64,000 nucleotides of DNA from Micromonospora nigra (GCF_900091585.1 NZ_FMHT01000003.1:5606001-5670000); one strand, 5' to 3'; shown: positions 25,922-34,668, counted from the first letter of the stretch. A program made the numbers and translations. The notes: generated from the letters alone by a model not told the origin.

Positions 25922-26784
25922 GGTGCCGCCAGCCATCGGTCGCGCAGCGCCACCAGGATGCCCACCGAGACGACGAGCAGGACGAGGCTGAGCACGATCG
26001 CCGCCTCCAGATCGGTCTCCAGCGCCAGGTAGACGGCCAGCGGCATGGTCTGGGTGCGGCCCGGGAAGTTGCCGGCGAAGGTGATGGTCGCGCCGAACTC
26101 GCCCAGCGCCCGCGCCCAACACAGCACCGCCCCGGCGGCCAGGCCGGGCGCGACCAGGGGAAGCGTGACCCGGGTGAAGGTCACCCACCGGCCCGCCCCG
26201 AGGGTGGCGGCGGCCTCCTCGTACCGCTGGTCGGCGCCGCGCAGCGCCCCCTCGACGGCGATGACGAGGAACGGCATCGCCACGAACGCCTCGGCGAGGA
26301 CCACGCCCGTGGTGGTGAACGGCAGCGTCACGCCGAACGTGGCGTCCAGCCACTCCCCGACGAGGCCGCGCCGCCCGAAGACCAGCAGCAGCGCCACCCC
26401 GCCCACCACCGGCGGCAGCACCAGCGGCACGGTGACCAGGGCGCGGACGAGTCGCCGGCCGGGGAACGACACCCGGGCCAGCAGCCAGGCCAGCGGCACC
26501 CCGAGCAGCAGGCACAGCACCGTGGCCAGGGTGGCGGTGCGTAGCGACAGCCACAGCGCGGCGAGCAGGCCCGGCTCGGCCAGCCGCTGCGGCAGGGTGG
26601 ACCACGGGGCGCGGCCGAGCAGCCCGGCCAGCGGCAGCACCAGCAGGGCCAGCCCGAGCAGCGCCGGCACCAGCAGCACCAGTGGCACCCGCTGGCGCGG
26701 CCGGACGGGGCGGAATGGCCGGACAGGGCGGGACGGCCGGGTGGTGGGGCCGCCCTCGACGGGTCGGCCGGTCGGCGCCGTCAC
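25918..26784 (-). CDS. modB: Molybdate ABC transporter permease
   Basis: A 288-residue membrane protein forming the molybdate channel as a dimer. A charged, arginine-rich N-terminal tail of about 30 residues precedes the first helix (VPLVLLVPALLGLALLVLPLAGLL). The EAA coupling loop is EEAAATLGAGRWVTFTRVTLPL. FGATITFAGNFPGRTQTMPLAVY near the end is characteristic of ModB. The GTG start overlaps the modA stop and its stop overlaps modC, both by four bases. Confidence 0.93.
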   Translation of the reverse strand: MTAPTGRPVEGGPTTRPSRPVRPFRPVRPRQRVPLVLLVPALLGLALLVLPLAGLLGRAPWSTLPQRLAEPGLLAALWLSLRTATLATVLCLLLGVPLAWLLARVSFPGRRLVRALVTVPLVLPPVVGGVALLLVFGRRGLVGEWLDATFGVTLPFTTTGVVLAEAFVAMPFLVIAVEGALRGADQRYEEAAATLGAGRWVTFTRVTLPLVAPGLAAGAVLCWARALGEFGATITFAGNFPGRTQTMPLAVYLALETDLEAAIVLSLVLLVVSVGILVALRDRWLAAP

Positions 26785-27572
26785 GGCTGCCCGAAACCGG
26801 CCTCGGCGAGCACCGCGGCCGCCGACGGGGAACGGACGTGGTCCACGAACGCCCGCGCGCCGGCGGGGTTCGGCGCGTCGGCGAGGACGACCAGCGAACA
26901 GTCGTTGACCGCAGCGGTGGCCTCGGCGAACTCCACCGCGTCGACCGTCGCGTCGGCGGCGTTCACGTCGGTGCGGTAGACGAGCGCGGCGTCGACCTCC
27001 CCGAGCGTCAGCTTCGACAACGCACCCTTGACGTCCTGTTCGAGGCTGACGGGGGTGAGGGCGACGCCGGCGGTGTCGAGCGCGGTGCGCGCGGCGGCTC
27101 CACAGGGCACCTGCGCGGCGCAGACGGCGACCTTCGTGCCCGGCCGGGTCAGGTCGGCCAGGCTCCCCACCCGATGCGGGTTCCCCGGTGGCACGGCGAT
27201 CACGAGCCGGTTGCGGGCGAACGTGACGGGGGCACCGGCGGCGTTGCCGGCGTCGGTGACGGCGGCCATGTTCGCCGGCGCGGCCGAGGCGAACACGTCG
27301 GCGGGGGCACCCTGGTTGATCTGGGCGGCCAGGGTCGCGCTGCCGGCGAAGGTGAACACCACCGCCGTGCCGGGGTGGGCGGCCTCGAAGTCCCGGCCGA
27401 TCCGGGTGAACGACTCGGTCAGCGAGGCGGCGGCGAACACGACGACCGGGTCGCCGGACCCCGAGCCGGATCGGTCGTCCGGGCCACCGCAGGCCGCCAG
27501 GGCGACCGTGAGCGCCACCGCCACCGCCACCGCCACCGGCCCGCGTACGCCGCGTCGCACCCGGGCAGCCAT
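26781..27572 (-). CDS. modA: Molybdate-binding lipoprotein
   Basis: A 263-residue periplasmic-type binding protein for molybdate (and probably tungstate). The signal peptide ends in the lipobox LAAC with lipidated Cys28. VVVFAAASLTESFTRIG and FTFAGSATLAAQINQGAPADVFASA are the oxyanion-binding signatures of ModA. ALVYRTDVNAA supplies a later ligand region. Its ATG shares one base with the stop of the HTH-TOBE gene, so it is second in the operon. Confidence 0.94.
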   Translation of the reverse strand: MAARVRRGVRGPVAVAVAVALTVALAACGGPDDRSGSGSGDPVVVFAAASLTESFTRIGRDFEAAHPGTAVVFTFAGSATLAAQINQGAPADVFASAAPANMAAVTDAGNAAGAPVTFARNRLVIAVPPGNPHRVGSLADLTRPGTKVAVCAAQVPCGAAARTALDTAGVALTPVSLEQDVKGALSKLTLGEVDAALVYRTDVNAADATVDAVEFAEATAAVNDCSLVVLADAPNPAGARAFVDHVRSPSAAAVLAEAGFGQP

Positions 27573-27982
27573 CAGGCGTGCCGTCCCCGGGTCGTCGCCT
27601 GCTCGACGACCACGGTGGTGGACTTGATGACCGCGACCGCCACCGAGCCGACCCGCAGCCCCAACTCGTCGACCGCCTCGCGGCTCATCAGGGACACCAC
27701 CCGGAACGGGCCGGCCTGGATGTCGACCTGCGCCATCACGGTGTCCTTCACGACGCCGACGACGATGCCGCGCAGCCGGTTGCGGGCCGAGGACAACTCG
27801 GCACGGTCGTCGGGCTCGGCGGCCCGCCGGCGCGCGTACGCCGCCAGGTCAGCGCCCTCGACCAGGCGGTGACCGTGGTCGTCGCGGCTCGCGGCGAGGC
27901 GGCCGGTGTCGATCCACCGGCGGACGGTGTCGGCGCTGACCCCGAGCAGTTCGGCGGCCTCCCCGATACGGAACGACGTCAC
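27572..27982 (-). CDS. HTH-TOBE molybdenum-responsive regulator/molbindin
   Basis: A 136-residue protein combining a MerR/excisionase-like helix-turn-helix (RIGEAAELLGVSADTVRRWIDTGRL, residues 5-29) with one TOBE/Mop molybdate-binding domain (about residues 68-132, NRLRGIVVGVVKDTVMAQVDIQ). It probably senses oxyanion and regulates the modABC genes that follow, acting like a compact ModE. It is first in the operon and overlaps modA by a single base. No separate ModE gene is visible in the window. Confidence 0.88.
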   Translation of the reverse strand: MTSFRIGEAAELLGVSADTVRRWIDTGRLAASRDDHGHRLVEGADLAAYARRRAAEPDDRAELSSARNRLRGIVVGVVKDTVMAQVDIQAGPFRVVSLMSREAVDELGLRVGSVAVAVIKSTTVVVEQATTRGRHA

Positions 27983-28174
27983 CCGGCCACCCTAGCCGAC
28001 GCATCCGCGAGGGCCCGGCCGGGTTGAGCCTAGCGAACTCGGCCGGAAGGGACGTCAAGCCTCGCAGCTGCGGGATGAGCTTGCCGCCGTCTGTCACGCT
28101 CTGGTCACGAGACGTCGCGACCGCGCCGTCGTCGGCCACAATGGAGCACCCGCGTACGGGACCGGGAGGTCGGC

Positions 28175-29299
28175 ATGACCCAGCACAGCCCACACGAACC
28201 CGGCCCGATGCCGCCGGCCACCACGTCCGTGCGGGCGGGCCGGCTGCGGCGGCTGCGGTTGGCGGCGCTGCTGGTCCTGCTCGTCGTGGTGGTCGCCGCC
28301 GCCGTGCGGGTGGTCGTCGCCGCCGGGCCGCCCACCCGCGAGCACCTGCTGGAACAGGCCCGGCTCACCGGAAAGCAGACCCTGCTCATCGGCGTCAAGG
28401 ACGACCAGCCGGGGGTGTCCCAGCAACTGGAGAACGGCGCCTTCGAGGGCTTCGACATCGACATCGCGTACATGATCGCCGAGGACCTGGGGTTCGACGC
28501 GCCGCGCGTGAGGTTCCTGCCCATCGAGAGCGAGGACCGGGCCCGCCGTCAGGCACGCGGCCCGGACGGGCGGTTCGTCACCGTCGACCTCGTCGTCGCC
28601 TCCTACAGCATCACCGACCCGCGCCGTGAACAGGGCGTCATCTTCTCCGCGCCCTACCTGGAGACCGAACAGTCGGTGGTGACGCTGGCCTCCGACAAGC
28701 GCCAGGTCACCAGCCTGCGTGACCTCGCCGGGCGCACCGTGTGCACGATCGCCACGTCCACCTCCGAACGGACGCTGGACGGGCTCGGCGCCGACGCGCG
28801 CAGCCGCAACCGGGTCAGCGACTGCATCCAGGAGCTGTACGACGGGGTCGTCGACGCGGTCACCACCGACGCCGCGATCCTGGCCGGGTTCGTCGGGCCG
28901 CGCCCGCCCGGCGAACTGCCGCCGAAGACGAAACTGACCAACCCCCAGCCGCTGCGCCACTGGGACATCGGCGTGGAGGACTCGGAGCTGTGGGGCGTCA
29001 ACCCGGGCCCCAACTCCGCGATGCGGGACCTGGTCAACCTCTCCCTCCAGGAATCGGCGTTCGGCCCCGACGGCGACCGGTGGCGCGCGGCCTTCGACCG
29101 CCACCTGGGCGAGGAGCAGCGCTACAGCTATCCGCAGCAGGTGGCGGTCGACCGGCAACCGGAACCCGGGCCGGGGGACAGGGTGGAGGTGCGGCGGTGG
29201 CCGTGGGAGAGGTTCGCGATGGCGTACCCGCACCGGCCGCGACCGGCCGCGCGGACCGCCGCCGGGCGGGGCCCCGGCAGGCGCAGCAGTGGCTGCTGA
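28175..29299 (+). CDS. Membrane-anchored solute-binding protein family 3 (amino-acid type)
   Basis: A 374-residue protein with one N-terminal membrane segment (about residues 28-50, valine- and leucine-rich, no lipobox cysteine) and an extracytoplasmic SBP-bac-3 domain. GVKDDQPGVSQQLENGAFEGFDIDIAYMIAEDLG and SVVTLASDKRQVTSLRDLAGRTVCT are typical of glutamate/polar amino acid binding proteins. A proline/arginine-rich tail of about 40 residues ends the protein. No transporter permease or ATPase accompanies it, so a sensor or signalling role is as likely as uptake. Confidence 0.8.
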   Translation: MTQHSPHEPGPMPPATTSVRAGRLRRLRLAALLVLLVVVVAAAVRVVVAAGPPTREHLLEQARLTGKQTLLIGVKDDQPGVSQQLENGAFEGFDIDIAYMIAEDLGFDAPRVRFLPIESEDRARRQARGPDGRFVTVDLVVASYSITDPRREQGVIFSAPYLETEQSVVTLASDKRQVTSLRDLAGRTVCTIATSTSERTLDGLGADARSRNRVSDCIQELYDGVVDAVTTDAAILAGFVGPRPPGELPPKTKLTNPQPLRHWDIGVEDSELWGVNPGPNSAMRDLVNLSLQESAFGPDGDRWRAAFDRHLGEEQRYSYPQQVAVDRQPEPGPGDRVEVRRWPWERFAMAYPHRPRPAARTAAGRGPGRRSSGC

Positions 29300-30387
29300 C
29301 GGTCGCGCCGGCGTTCCCCGTCCTGCTGCTGGTGCTGCGGTTGTGGCGGCTCAGCCGGCAGGACATGCCGACCATGCTGCTGCTCGTGCAGTACGTCAGC
29401 CCGCTGGGGCTGCTCAGCGCGCTGCTCATCGCCCTGGTCTGGGCCGTTCCGCTGGTGGTGCTGGTGCCCGCCGTGCTCGGGAGACTGTTGCAGGTCAGCG
29501 CCCCGCACCGGTTCGACCCGGAGCGGTCGCTGCTCGCCTACGGCACCGTGCGCATCCCGGACTGGGTGCTGGTCTCGGCGGCCGCGCTGGCGGCGGTCAC
29601 CTGGCAGCTACGGTTCCTTCCGGCCCTGCTGATGCTCCTGCTGTGGTGGGTCGCCCTGCGCACCCGGCAGCGCCATCCCGGGCGGCCGGGGTTGGTGTTC
29701 GCCGCCACCGTCGGCCTGCCGGTGCTCGCGGCGACGGCCTGCTATGCCTGGTTCGGTCCGGCCGTCGTGGCCGCCCTGCGCCAGGGTGAGGTCGCCACCG
29801 CCGTCCTGCTGGCCCTGCCACCGGCCGGGGCCGTGGTGCTCACCGGGCCGGTGCCTCATCGGGTCGCTCCGGCGCTCGCCCGAACCCTGACCTACGCCGT
29901 CGCCGGCCTGGTGCCGTTGGCGATGGGAGTGTTGTTCCTGCGGGTGCCGCTGCTGCCCGCCGTCGCCGTCGAGGTGGGCGACGAGCACACCCGGGAGGTG
30001 GTCCGGGGTGAGGCGGTCACGGTGACCGACCGGATGACCATCGTGCTGGACGGGGGCGGCGAGGTGCGTTTCCTGCCCAACAACCGGGTCCTTGCGCAGA
30101 CCCTCTGCCCGGATCCGGGCCGCGTGCCGATCAGTCGGGTCCAGGTGTACGGGTGGCCGGTGGAGGACACCGCACTCGACTGGATGATGCCCCGCCGGCC
30201 GGTCGTCGACCCGGATCCCCGGTGCGTCGGGCGGATCCCCGCCGGTGCGCCCCCGGCGGCTCCCGGGCAGAGTCCGGCCGCCCCGCCGTCGAGCCCGGCC
30301 GGGCCCGCGTCGAGTCCGGCCGGGCCCGCGTCGAGTCCGGCCGGGCCCGCGTCGAGTCCGGCCGGGCGGGCGTCCCCGCCGGCGTGA
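29197..30387 (+). CDS. Multi-pass membrane protein of unknown function
   Basis: A 396-residue protein with roughly six to eight hydrophobic segments (for example WLLTVAPAFPVLLLVLRLW, LLSALLIALVWAVPLVVLVPAVLG and LVPLAMGVLFLRVPLLPAVAV). They are followed by a short beta-rich extracytoplasmic-type region and a repeated SSPAGPA tail. I do not recognise a family. GTG 29197 has GGAGG eight bases upstream but lies 103 bases inside the preceding gene. The two are surely co-expressed. The tail is encoded by four 21-base units. Confidence 0.7.
   Translation: MAVGEVRDGVPAPAATGRADRRRAGPRQAQQWLLTVAPAFPVLLLVLRLWRLSRQDMPTMLLLVQYVSPLGLLSALLIALVWAVPLVVLVPAVLGRLLQVSAPHRFDPERSLLAYGTVRIPDWVLVSAAALAAVTWQLRFLPALLMLLLWWVALRTRQRHPGRPGLVFAATVGLPVLAATACYAWFGPAVVAALRQGEVATAVLLALPPAGAVVLTGPVPHRVAPALARTLTYAVAGLVPLAMGVLFLRVPLLPAVAVEVGDEHTREVVRGEAVTVTDRMTIVLDGGGEVRFLPNNRVLAQTLCPDPGRVPISRVQVYGWPVEDTALDWMMPRRPVVDPDPRCVGRIPAGAPPAAPGQSPAAPPSSPAGPASSPAGPASSPAGPASSPAGRASPPA
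30288..30371 (+). repeat. Four 21-bp coding tandem repeats (SSPAGPA)
   Basis: Units start at 30288, 30309, 30330 and 30351 with GTCGAGYCCGGCCGGGC. The middle two are identical. They encode the heptad SSPAGPA at the extreme C-terminus of the membrane protein. Perfect in-frame periodicity suggests copy-number variation between strains. Confidence 0.85.
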
Positions 30388-30481
30388 GACGGGCCACGCC
30401 GACGGGTCGCGGCTGGGCGAGTCGCGGTTGAGGGGGCTAGCGTCGCCTCCGCGTCGGTGACCCCGACGGCACAGCCGCCCA

Positions 30482-30509
30482 CCGGCCGACGCCAACCCGC
30501 GTCGGCCGG
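30482..30509. terminator. Hairpin terminator between the membrane protein and smpB
   Basis: CCGGCCGACGC (30482-30492) and GCGTCGGCCGG (30499-30509) form a perfect 11-bp stem with a six-base loop. It lies 14 bases after the smpB stop on the minus strand and about 95 bases after the convergent gene, so it can serve both. Confidence 0.75.
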
Positions 30510-30523
30510 AGGGATGGCGTCCG

Positions 30524-31015
30524 TCAGCCGCGCCGGGTGCGGCCCTTGAGGTGGCGGCCCAGTTCGCGGGCGATCTCCCGGTTGGCGTCCCGCTCGGCGA
30601 GGGCCTGCCGCTTGTCGTACGACTTCTTGCCCCTGGCCAGGGCCAACTCCACCTTGGCCCACCCACCCGAGAAGTACATCGACAGCGGCACCAGCGCGTA
30701 CCCGCCCGCGCGGACCTTCTCCAGGATCCGGGCGATCTCGACCCGGTGCAGCAGCAGCTTGCGGGTTCGCCGGGGGGCGTGGTTGGTCCACGTGCCGTAG
30801 CCGTACTCGGCGATGTGCAGCCCGTACAGCAGGAGTTCGCCGTCGCGCTCCTGGGCGAAGGCGTCGACCAGCGACGCCCGCCCCTCGCGCAGCGACTTGA
30901 CCTCGGTACCGGCCAGCACGAGGCCCGCCTCGTAGGTCTTGAGGATCGTGTAGTCGTGTCGCGCCTTCTTGTTCGACGCGATCAGGGTGCGCTCGCTTCG
31001 CCCGGCGGTGCTCAC
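30524..31015 (-). CDS. smpB: SsrA-binding protein SmpB
   Basis: A 163-residue SmpB, the partner of tmRNA in rescue of stalled ribosomes. [34 protein letters not shown] opens the family domain. [49 protein letters not shown] and a basic tail ([14 protein letters not shown]) follow. GTG 31015 gives the normal family length. The same frame is open upstream but unrelated. No tmRNA gene was recognised nearby: the downstream gap is too short for one. Confidence 0.95.
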   Translation of the reverse strand: MSTAGRSERTLIASNKKARHDYTILKTYEAGLVLAGTEVKSLREGRASLVDAFAQERDGELLLYGLHIAEYGYGTWTNHAPRRTRKLLLHRVEIARILEKVRAGGYALVPLSMYFSGGWAKVELALARGKKSYDKRQALAERDANREIARELGRHLKGRTRRG

Positions 31016-31342
31016 CCCGTGCAGGGTAACGCCGTCGTCGGGGTGGACGGGAACCGGCCGCACCGAATCGCCCGGGCGGGCCACCGGCGGCGACGTCCAG
31101 GACCGCGCATCTCGGGACGATCCACTGGCCGACCGCTCGGACGGACGACACCACCGATGTGGATCACCGGTCACTGGTCAGGCTGAGCAGACGGATGTCG
31201 CCGGCCCTGCGACACGAACCCGCCCGGCTCGGCCCACCCCCGACCGGGCCGGCCGGGTTCCGTTGACGCGCTGCTGACCGCCATGAGGAACCGACCGGGG
31301 TGGGCCGGGCGTTCCGGCGCGACCCACCCCGCTCGGCCGCCG
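31016..31342. other. 327-base intergenic stretch without a gene
   Basis: No coding potential was found between the smpB start and the beta-helix gene stop. It contains GATCCAC (31119-31125) facing GTGGATC (31159-31165). It also contains long-range 10-base arms GGCCCACCCC (31231-31240) and GGGGTGGGCC (31297-31306), which could pair downstream of the beta-helix gene as part of a terminator. Presumably the smpB promoter also lies here, but I could not place it. Confidence 0.5.
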
Positions 31343-33217
31343 TCACGGCGCCGGGTACCGCGTCACGTAGACGGGGGCGCCGACCCGGTCCATGTCGGCC
31401 GGTTCGCCCACCCCGTTCACGACGTGGTCGATCGTGCCGGCGCTCAGGTTCACCGTCATGATGTGGTGCAGCCTCACGCCCGGCGTCACGGGCACCTCGA
31501 AGCCGTTCTCCGTACGGATCGACGGGTTGTTCTGGTTGAACACGTACACGCCGCCGCCGTGCAGCGTGTGGTGCCGTACCCGGTCGCCGACCTTGTAGCC
31601 GGCCCAACCCGCGACGTCGCCGTTCATCCAGTCGGCCTGCGTCGGCGGGTCGTACGGCAGTTCGTTCTGGTAGAGCACGGTCGTGCCGTGTTCACCGTTC
31701 CAGACGGTGTTGTGCCGCTGGAAGTGCTCGACGAACAGGCCGGTGGCCGTCACGTGGTCGCCGTTGATGACGGCCCCGTAGCGACCGGTGTTGGTCCGCC
31801 AGCGGTCGGTGTCGCCGTTGACGCCCTCGGTGAATCCCTCGACGCCGTGGTCGCCGCGCCACACCCAGGTGTGGTCGATGAGGACGTGGTCGCTGTTGAC
31901 CTCCAGGGCGGTGTCGGTCCGGCCGATGTGGGGGCCGCCGACCCGGAAGTACACGTCGGACAGGGTGATGGGGTTGCGTGAGGTGCTCGCGTTGATCCCG
32001 TGCCGGCGGCCGACCCGCAGCAGCGCCGGTGATTCGGTGCGGCCGGCGTCGATGGTGACGCCGGCGACGACGACACCGGGGACGCCCGCGACGTCCAGCG
32101 GCACGGAGCCACCCACGGCGGTCAGGGTGGCGTGCCCGATGCCGAGGACCACCGTGTTCGGGCGCTTGACCCGGATGCTGCGGGCGATGTCGTACACCCC
32201 CGGGGTGAGCAGCAGGTGCTGGCCCCGGGCGAGGGCGCGGTTGATGACGTGCACCGGGTCGGAGGGCTTGGCCACGAAGAAGTCCCGGATCGGGATGGTG
32301 CGGCCCGGGGTCGTTCCCCCGGCCCAGGTGACGCCTCGGCTGTTGCGCTGCGCGGCGGGCACCCGGACCTGGTACCGGCCCTTGCCGTCGACGAACAGGT
32401 AGGGCTTCTCCCGGCTCAGCGGGGTCGTGTCCAGCGTCGTGTAGGGCGGGTCGGGGAACCCGGCGTCGTCGGGGGCGCCGACGACGCCCGCGAAGACCTG
32501 GTTCCACACCCCGTTGGACCAGCTTTCGACCTCGCTGTTGCGGGTCAGCCACTGCTGCTGGGAGCCGTTGGTGGTGGCGGGCAGCCGGGAGTCGGCGATG
32601 AAGCCGCCGCTGGCGTACTGCGGGCCGGCGGTGCAGTAGTCCATCAGGGACAGCCCGCCGCCGCTGATGTCCAGGCGTCGCATCGACACGGCCTGGGACA
32701 CGGCCCAGAAGTTCGCGGAGGCCCGGCAGTCGTCCTGCCCGGCCGCGTTGATCCTGATCGACAGGTTGGACAGGGTGCGCCAGAAGTTGACCAGGGCGAT
32801 GCAGTTGCCCGTGCCGCCTTCGGTGAGGCACCGGTTGTACGCCTCGACCTTGCCGTTGATCACGACATCGGTGGGTGAGGCGCCCAGACCGGAGATCTCG
32901 GTGTAGTAGCCGACCTTCACCTGGAGGGGTCGTTCGTCCGTGCCGTAGGTGCCGGGCTTGAACAGGTAGGCGTACCGTCCGGTGCCCATCTCGTCGTCGA
33001 CCTGGGCGGCGTGCCTCGCGTCGAGCGTCGCCTGGATCTCGCTGATCGGCATGCTCGGGTCGAAGATCGTGACGTGCGGTCCGAAGTCCGGAGTGGAGGT
33101 CCGTGGCGGGCCGGCACTGGCGGCGGTGGTCGTCGTGGTGACGACAGTCGCCAGCGCCAGGCCGAGGGTGAGGGTCCGGCCGAGTCGTCGGCGGTGACCG
33201 GGGGTGTGGGTGATCAT
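31343..33217 (-). CDS. Secreted right-handed beta-helix protein (carbohydrate-active-type)
   Basis: A 624-residue exported protein. The Sec-type signal peptide runs to about residue 35 (RRRLGRTLTLGLALATVV...ASA). The body has pectate-lyase-like periodic turns (PLDVAGVPGVVVAGVTIDAG, NPITLSDVYFRVGGPHIGRTDTALEVNSDHVLIDHTWVWRGDHGVEGF), characteristic of parallel beta-helix glycan-binding or glycan-cleaving proteins. Related actinobacterial proteins carry conflicting automatic names, so I assign no reaction. A perfect GAGAGCGCTCTC palindrome about 65 bases upstream of the start is typical of LacI-controlled glycan-utilisation genes. Confidence 0.75.
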   Translation of the reverse strand: MITHTPGHRRRLGRTLTLGLALATVVTTTTTAASAGPPRTSTPDFGPHVTIFDPSMPISEIQATLDARHAAQVDDEMGTGRYAYLFKPGTYGTDERPLQVKVGYYTEISGLGASPTDVVINGKVEAYNRCLTEGGTGNCIALVNFWRTLSNLSIRINAAGQDDCRASANFWAVSQAVSMRRLDISGGGLSLMDYCTAGPQYASGGFIADSRLPATTNGSQQQWLTRNSEVESWSNGVWNQVFAGVVGAPDDAGFPDPPYTTLDTTPLSREKPYLFVDGKGRYQVRVPAAQRNSRGVTWAGGTTPGRTIPIRDFFVAKPSDPVHVINRALARGQHLLLTPGVYDIARSIRVKRPNTVVLGIGHATLTAVGGSVPLDVAGVPGVVVAGVTIDAGRTESPALLRVGRRHGINASTSRNPITLSDVYFRVGGPHIGRTDTALEVNSDHVLIDHTWVWRGDHGVEGFTEGVNGDTDRWRTNTGRYGAVINGDHVTATGLFVEHFQRHNTVWNGEHGTTVLYQNELPYDPPTQADWMNGDVAGWAGYKVGDRVRHHTLHGGGVYVFNQNNPSIRTENGFEVPVTPGVRLHHIMTVNLSAGTIDHVVNGVGEPADMDRVGAPVYVTRYPAP

Positions 33218-33279
33218 GCGAGTTCGTCCTTCCCGCGCGCGTGCCGCAGCGAGGCTCCGACACCCGGTGGTGGTGGCTG

Positions 33280-33295
33280 TGAGAGCGCTCTCTCA
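33280..33295. promoter_or_regulatory. LacI-family operator upstream of the beta-helix gene
   Basis: GAGAGCGCTCTC (33281-33292) is a perfect 12-base palindrome, 64 bases before the beta-helix start on the minus strand. The sequence is of the CebR/BxlR-like class rather than the AAGCGCTT class seen at 16542 and 18943. The responsible repressor is therefore probably encoded elsewhere. Confidence 0.7.
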
Positions 33296-33407
33296 GCTTG
33301 CCGGACGCCGGCCGCGCTGGGAAGACGGATCGTCAGGAATCTTGACCGGCGGCCCGCCCCGGCTGTCGGGACGGCCTGTCCTGCTCCCGGCTGGTCGGGC
33401 GGGCTGC

Positions 33408-33920
33408 TCAGGGCCGCCGGCGCGCGAGAAAGTCCGCCAGCACCTGCGTGTGCGTGGAGAAGGCCAGCTCGACCGGCTCGGTGAGCACGAGCCACTCCGT
33501 CGCCTCCTCGGTGGCGACCGACGGCGGCAGCTCGTCCGCCCGCCGGACGGGCAGTACGCCGAAGATCATGAGCGTCCCGCCGGCGGGCGCGCTGTGCACC
33601 GCGAACAGGTCCGCGTCGGCCGCGTCGGCCGCCAGGGTGGTCTCTTCGCGAAGCTCCCGCACCAGCGCGTCACGCCAGTCCTCACCGTGCTCGATGAAGC
33701 CGCCGGGCAACGCGAGCTGGCCGCGCGCCGGCTCGATGTCCCGCCGCACCGCGACCACCCCCACCCCCGTGGCCGTGCGGACCGGCAGCACGGCCACGGC
33801 CACGGGCAGCGGATTGCGCCAGACCAGCCGACCGCAGGCGGCGCAGTCGCGCGGCCAGCCGGCGTCCGCCGGGTAGGCCACGCCGCAGAACGAGCAGTGC
33901 GAGTACGCGACGCCGGTCAT
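33408..33920 (-). CDS. Zinc-ribbon Nudix hydrolase
   Basis: A 170-residue Nudix hydrolase, an enzyme class that cleaves nucleoside diphosphate derivatives. An N-terminal zinc ribbon (HCSFCG and CAACG pairs, residues about 7-30) precedes the Nudix box GGFIEHGEDWRDALVRELREET, which has the full G-x5-E-x7-RE-x2-EE pattern. The substrate may be NADH-like, by resemblance of the ribbon plus Nudix layout to NudC, but the protein is shorter. ATG 33920 is chosen because the ribbon starts directly after it. Confidence 0.87.
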   Translation of the reverse strand: MTGVAYSHCSFCGVAYPADAGWPRDCAACGRLVWRNPLPVAVAVLPVRTATGVGVVAVRRDIEPARGQLALPGGFIEHGEDWRDALVRELREETTLAADAADADLFAVHSAPAGGTLMIFGVLPVRRADELPPSVATEEATEWLVLTEPVELAFSTHTQVLADFLARRRP

Positions 33921-34026
33921 GCCGCAGCACGTTACCCGCGCCGTGCGCAGCGTGCGGCGCGCCGCCAGGGCCCGCGCCGCGTCCGCCGGGCCGAGCGGAT
34001 CGCCACGACCCGGCGGACGGTGACGA

Positions 34027-34668
34027 TCACTGCCCCGGAGCGCCGGTGTACGCGGCCGTGGTGCGGTCGGCGGCGGCCCGTGCCCGGGCGGGATCCTCGC
34101 CGGCGGCGACGGCCACCTCGTACCACCGTTCGCTGCTGTCTGCCATGAACTGCCGGCCCGGCGCGGAGGCGGCCCACGCGGCGCCCTCCTCGGCGGTGAT
34201 CCCGCTGCCGTCGGCGGCGAGGTGCGACGACAGGCCGAGCAGTGCCGAGTCCCAGCCGACACCCGCCGCGCCCGGGCCGAACTGCGCCCAGAGCTCGTCG
34301 CCGACGTGTGCCACGTGCTCCAGCTGGAACCGGGTGTGGCCGTCGTCGGTGGGGTCGAGGGTGACCTCGATCCAGCTCACCTCGTCGCCGTACTCCCAGG
34401 TCGCGGCGAAGCTCCTGGGCGGGGCGCAGCGCTCGACCACCCCGCCGGCGTTGCCCTCGAGCTGGTAGCGACCGTGCAGCCGCAGGTCACCCGAGACGGG
34501 CAGGAACCAGCGGGCGATGCGGTCGGCGTTGGTGCAGGCGTCCCACACGTCCTCCAGGGACGCGTCGTACGTCTGGCTGATCGTCATCACCCGGGCCTCG
34601 CCGGCGGCCAGGGTGCGCCGGCCGAGCTGACGCCGCACGGCGCTGATCTGGGCGGTGGCGTCGATCAT
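34027..34668 (-). CDS. SRPBCC/AHSA1-family protein
   Basis: A 213-residue protein with a START-like (SRPBCC, Aha1-homologue) domain. ISQTYDASLEDVWDACTNADRIARWFLPVSGDLRLHGRYQLEGNAGG is the family opening. These proteins bind hydrophobic ligands, and in pairs with ArsR regulators their role is generally unknown. ATG 34668 is preceded by an excellent ribosome-binding site, CAGGAGGAAACC, which also lies in the last codons of the ArsR gene. The start overlaps the ArsR stop by four bases. Confidence 0.88.
   Translation of the reverse strand: MIDATAQISAVRRQLGRRTLAAGEARVMTISQTYDASLEDVWDACTNADRIARWFLPVSGDLRLHGRYQLEGNAGGVVERCAPPRSFAATWEYGDEVSWIEVTLDPTDDGHTRFQLEHVAHVGDELWAQFGPGAAGVGWDSALLGLSSHLAADGSGITAEEGAAWAASAPGRQFMADSSERWYEVAVAAGEDPARARAAADRTTAAYTGAPGQ

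Noticed and set aside
30388..30523. tmRNA gene beside smpB
   Set aside because: The gap is only about 136 bases and contains a hairpin terminator. No tmRNA-like ends were seen there or in 31016-31342.
31231..31306. Transposon-like inverted repeat ends (10-base arms, GGCCCACCCC/GGGGTGGGCC)
   Set aside because: No transposase, target duplication or gene lies between the arms. A structured 3' region of the beta-helix gene is simpler.
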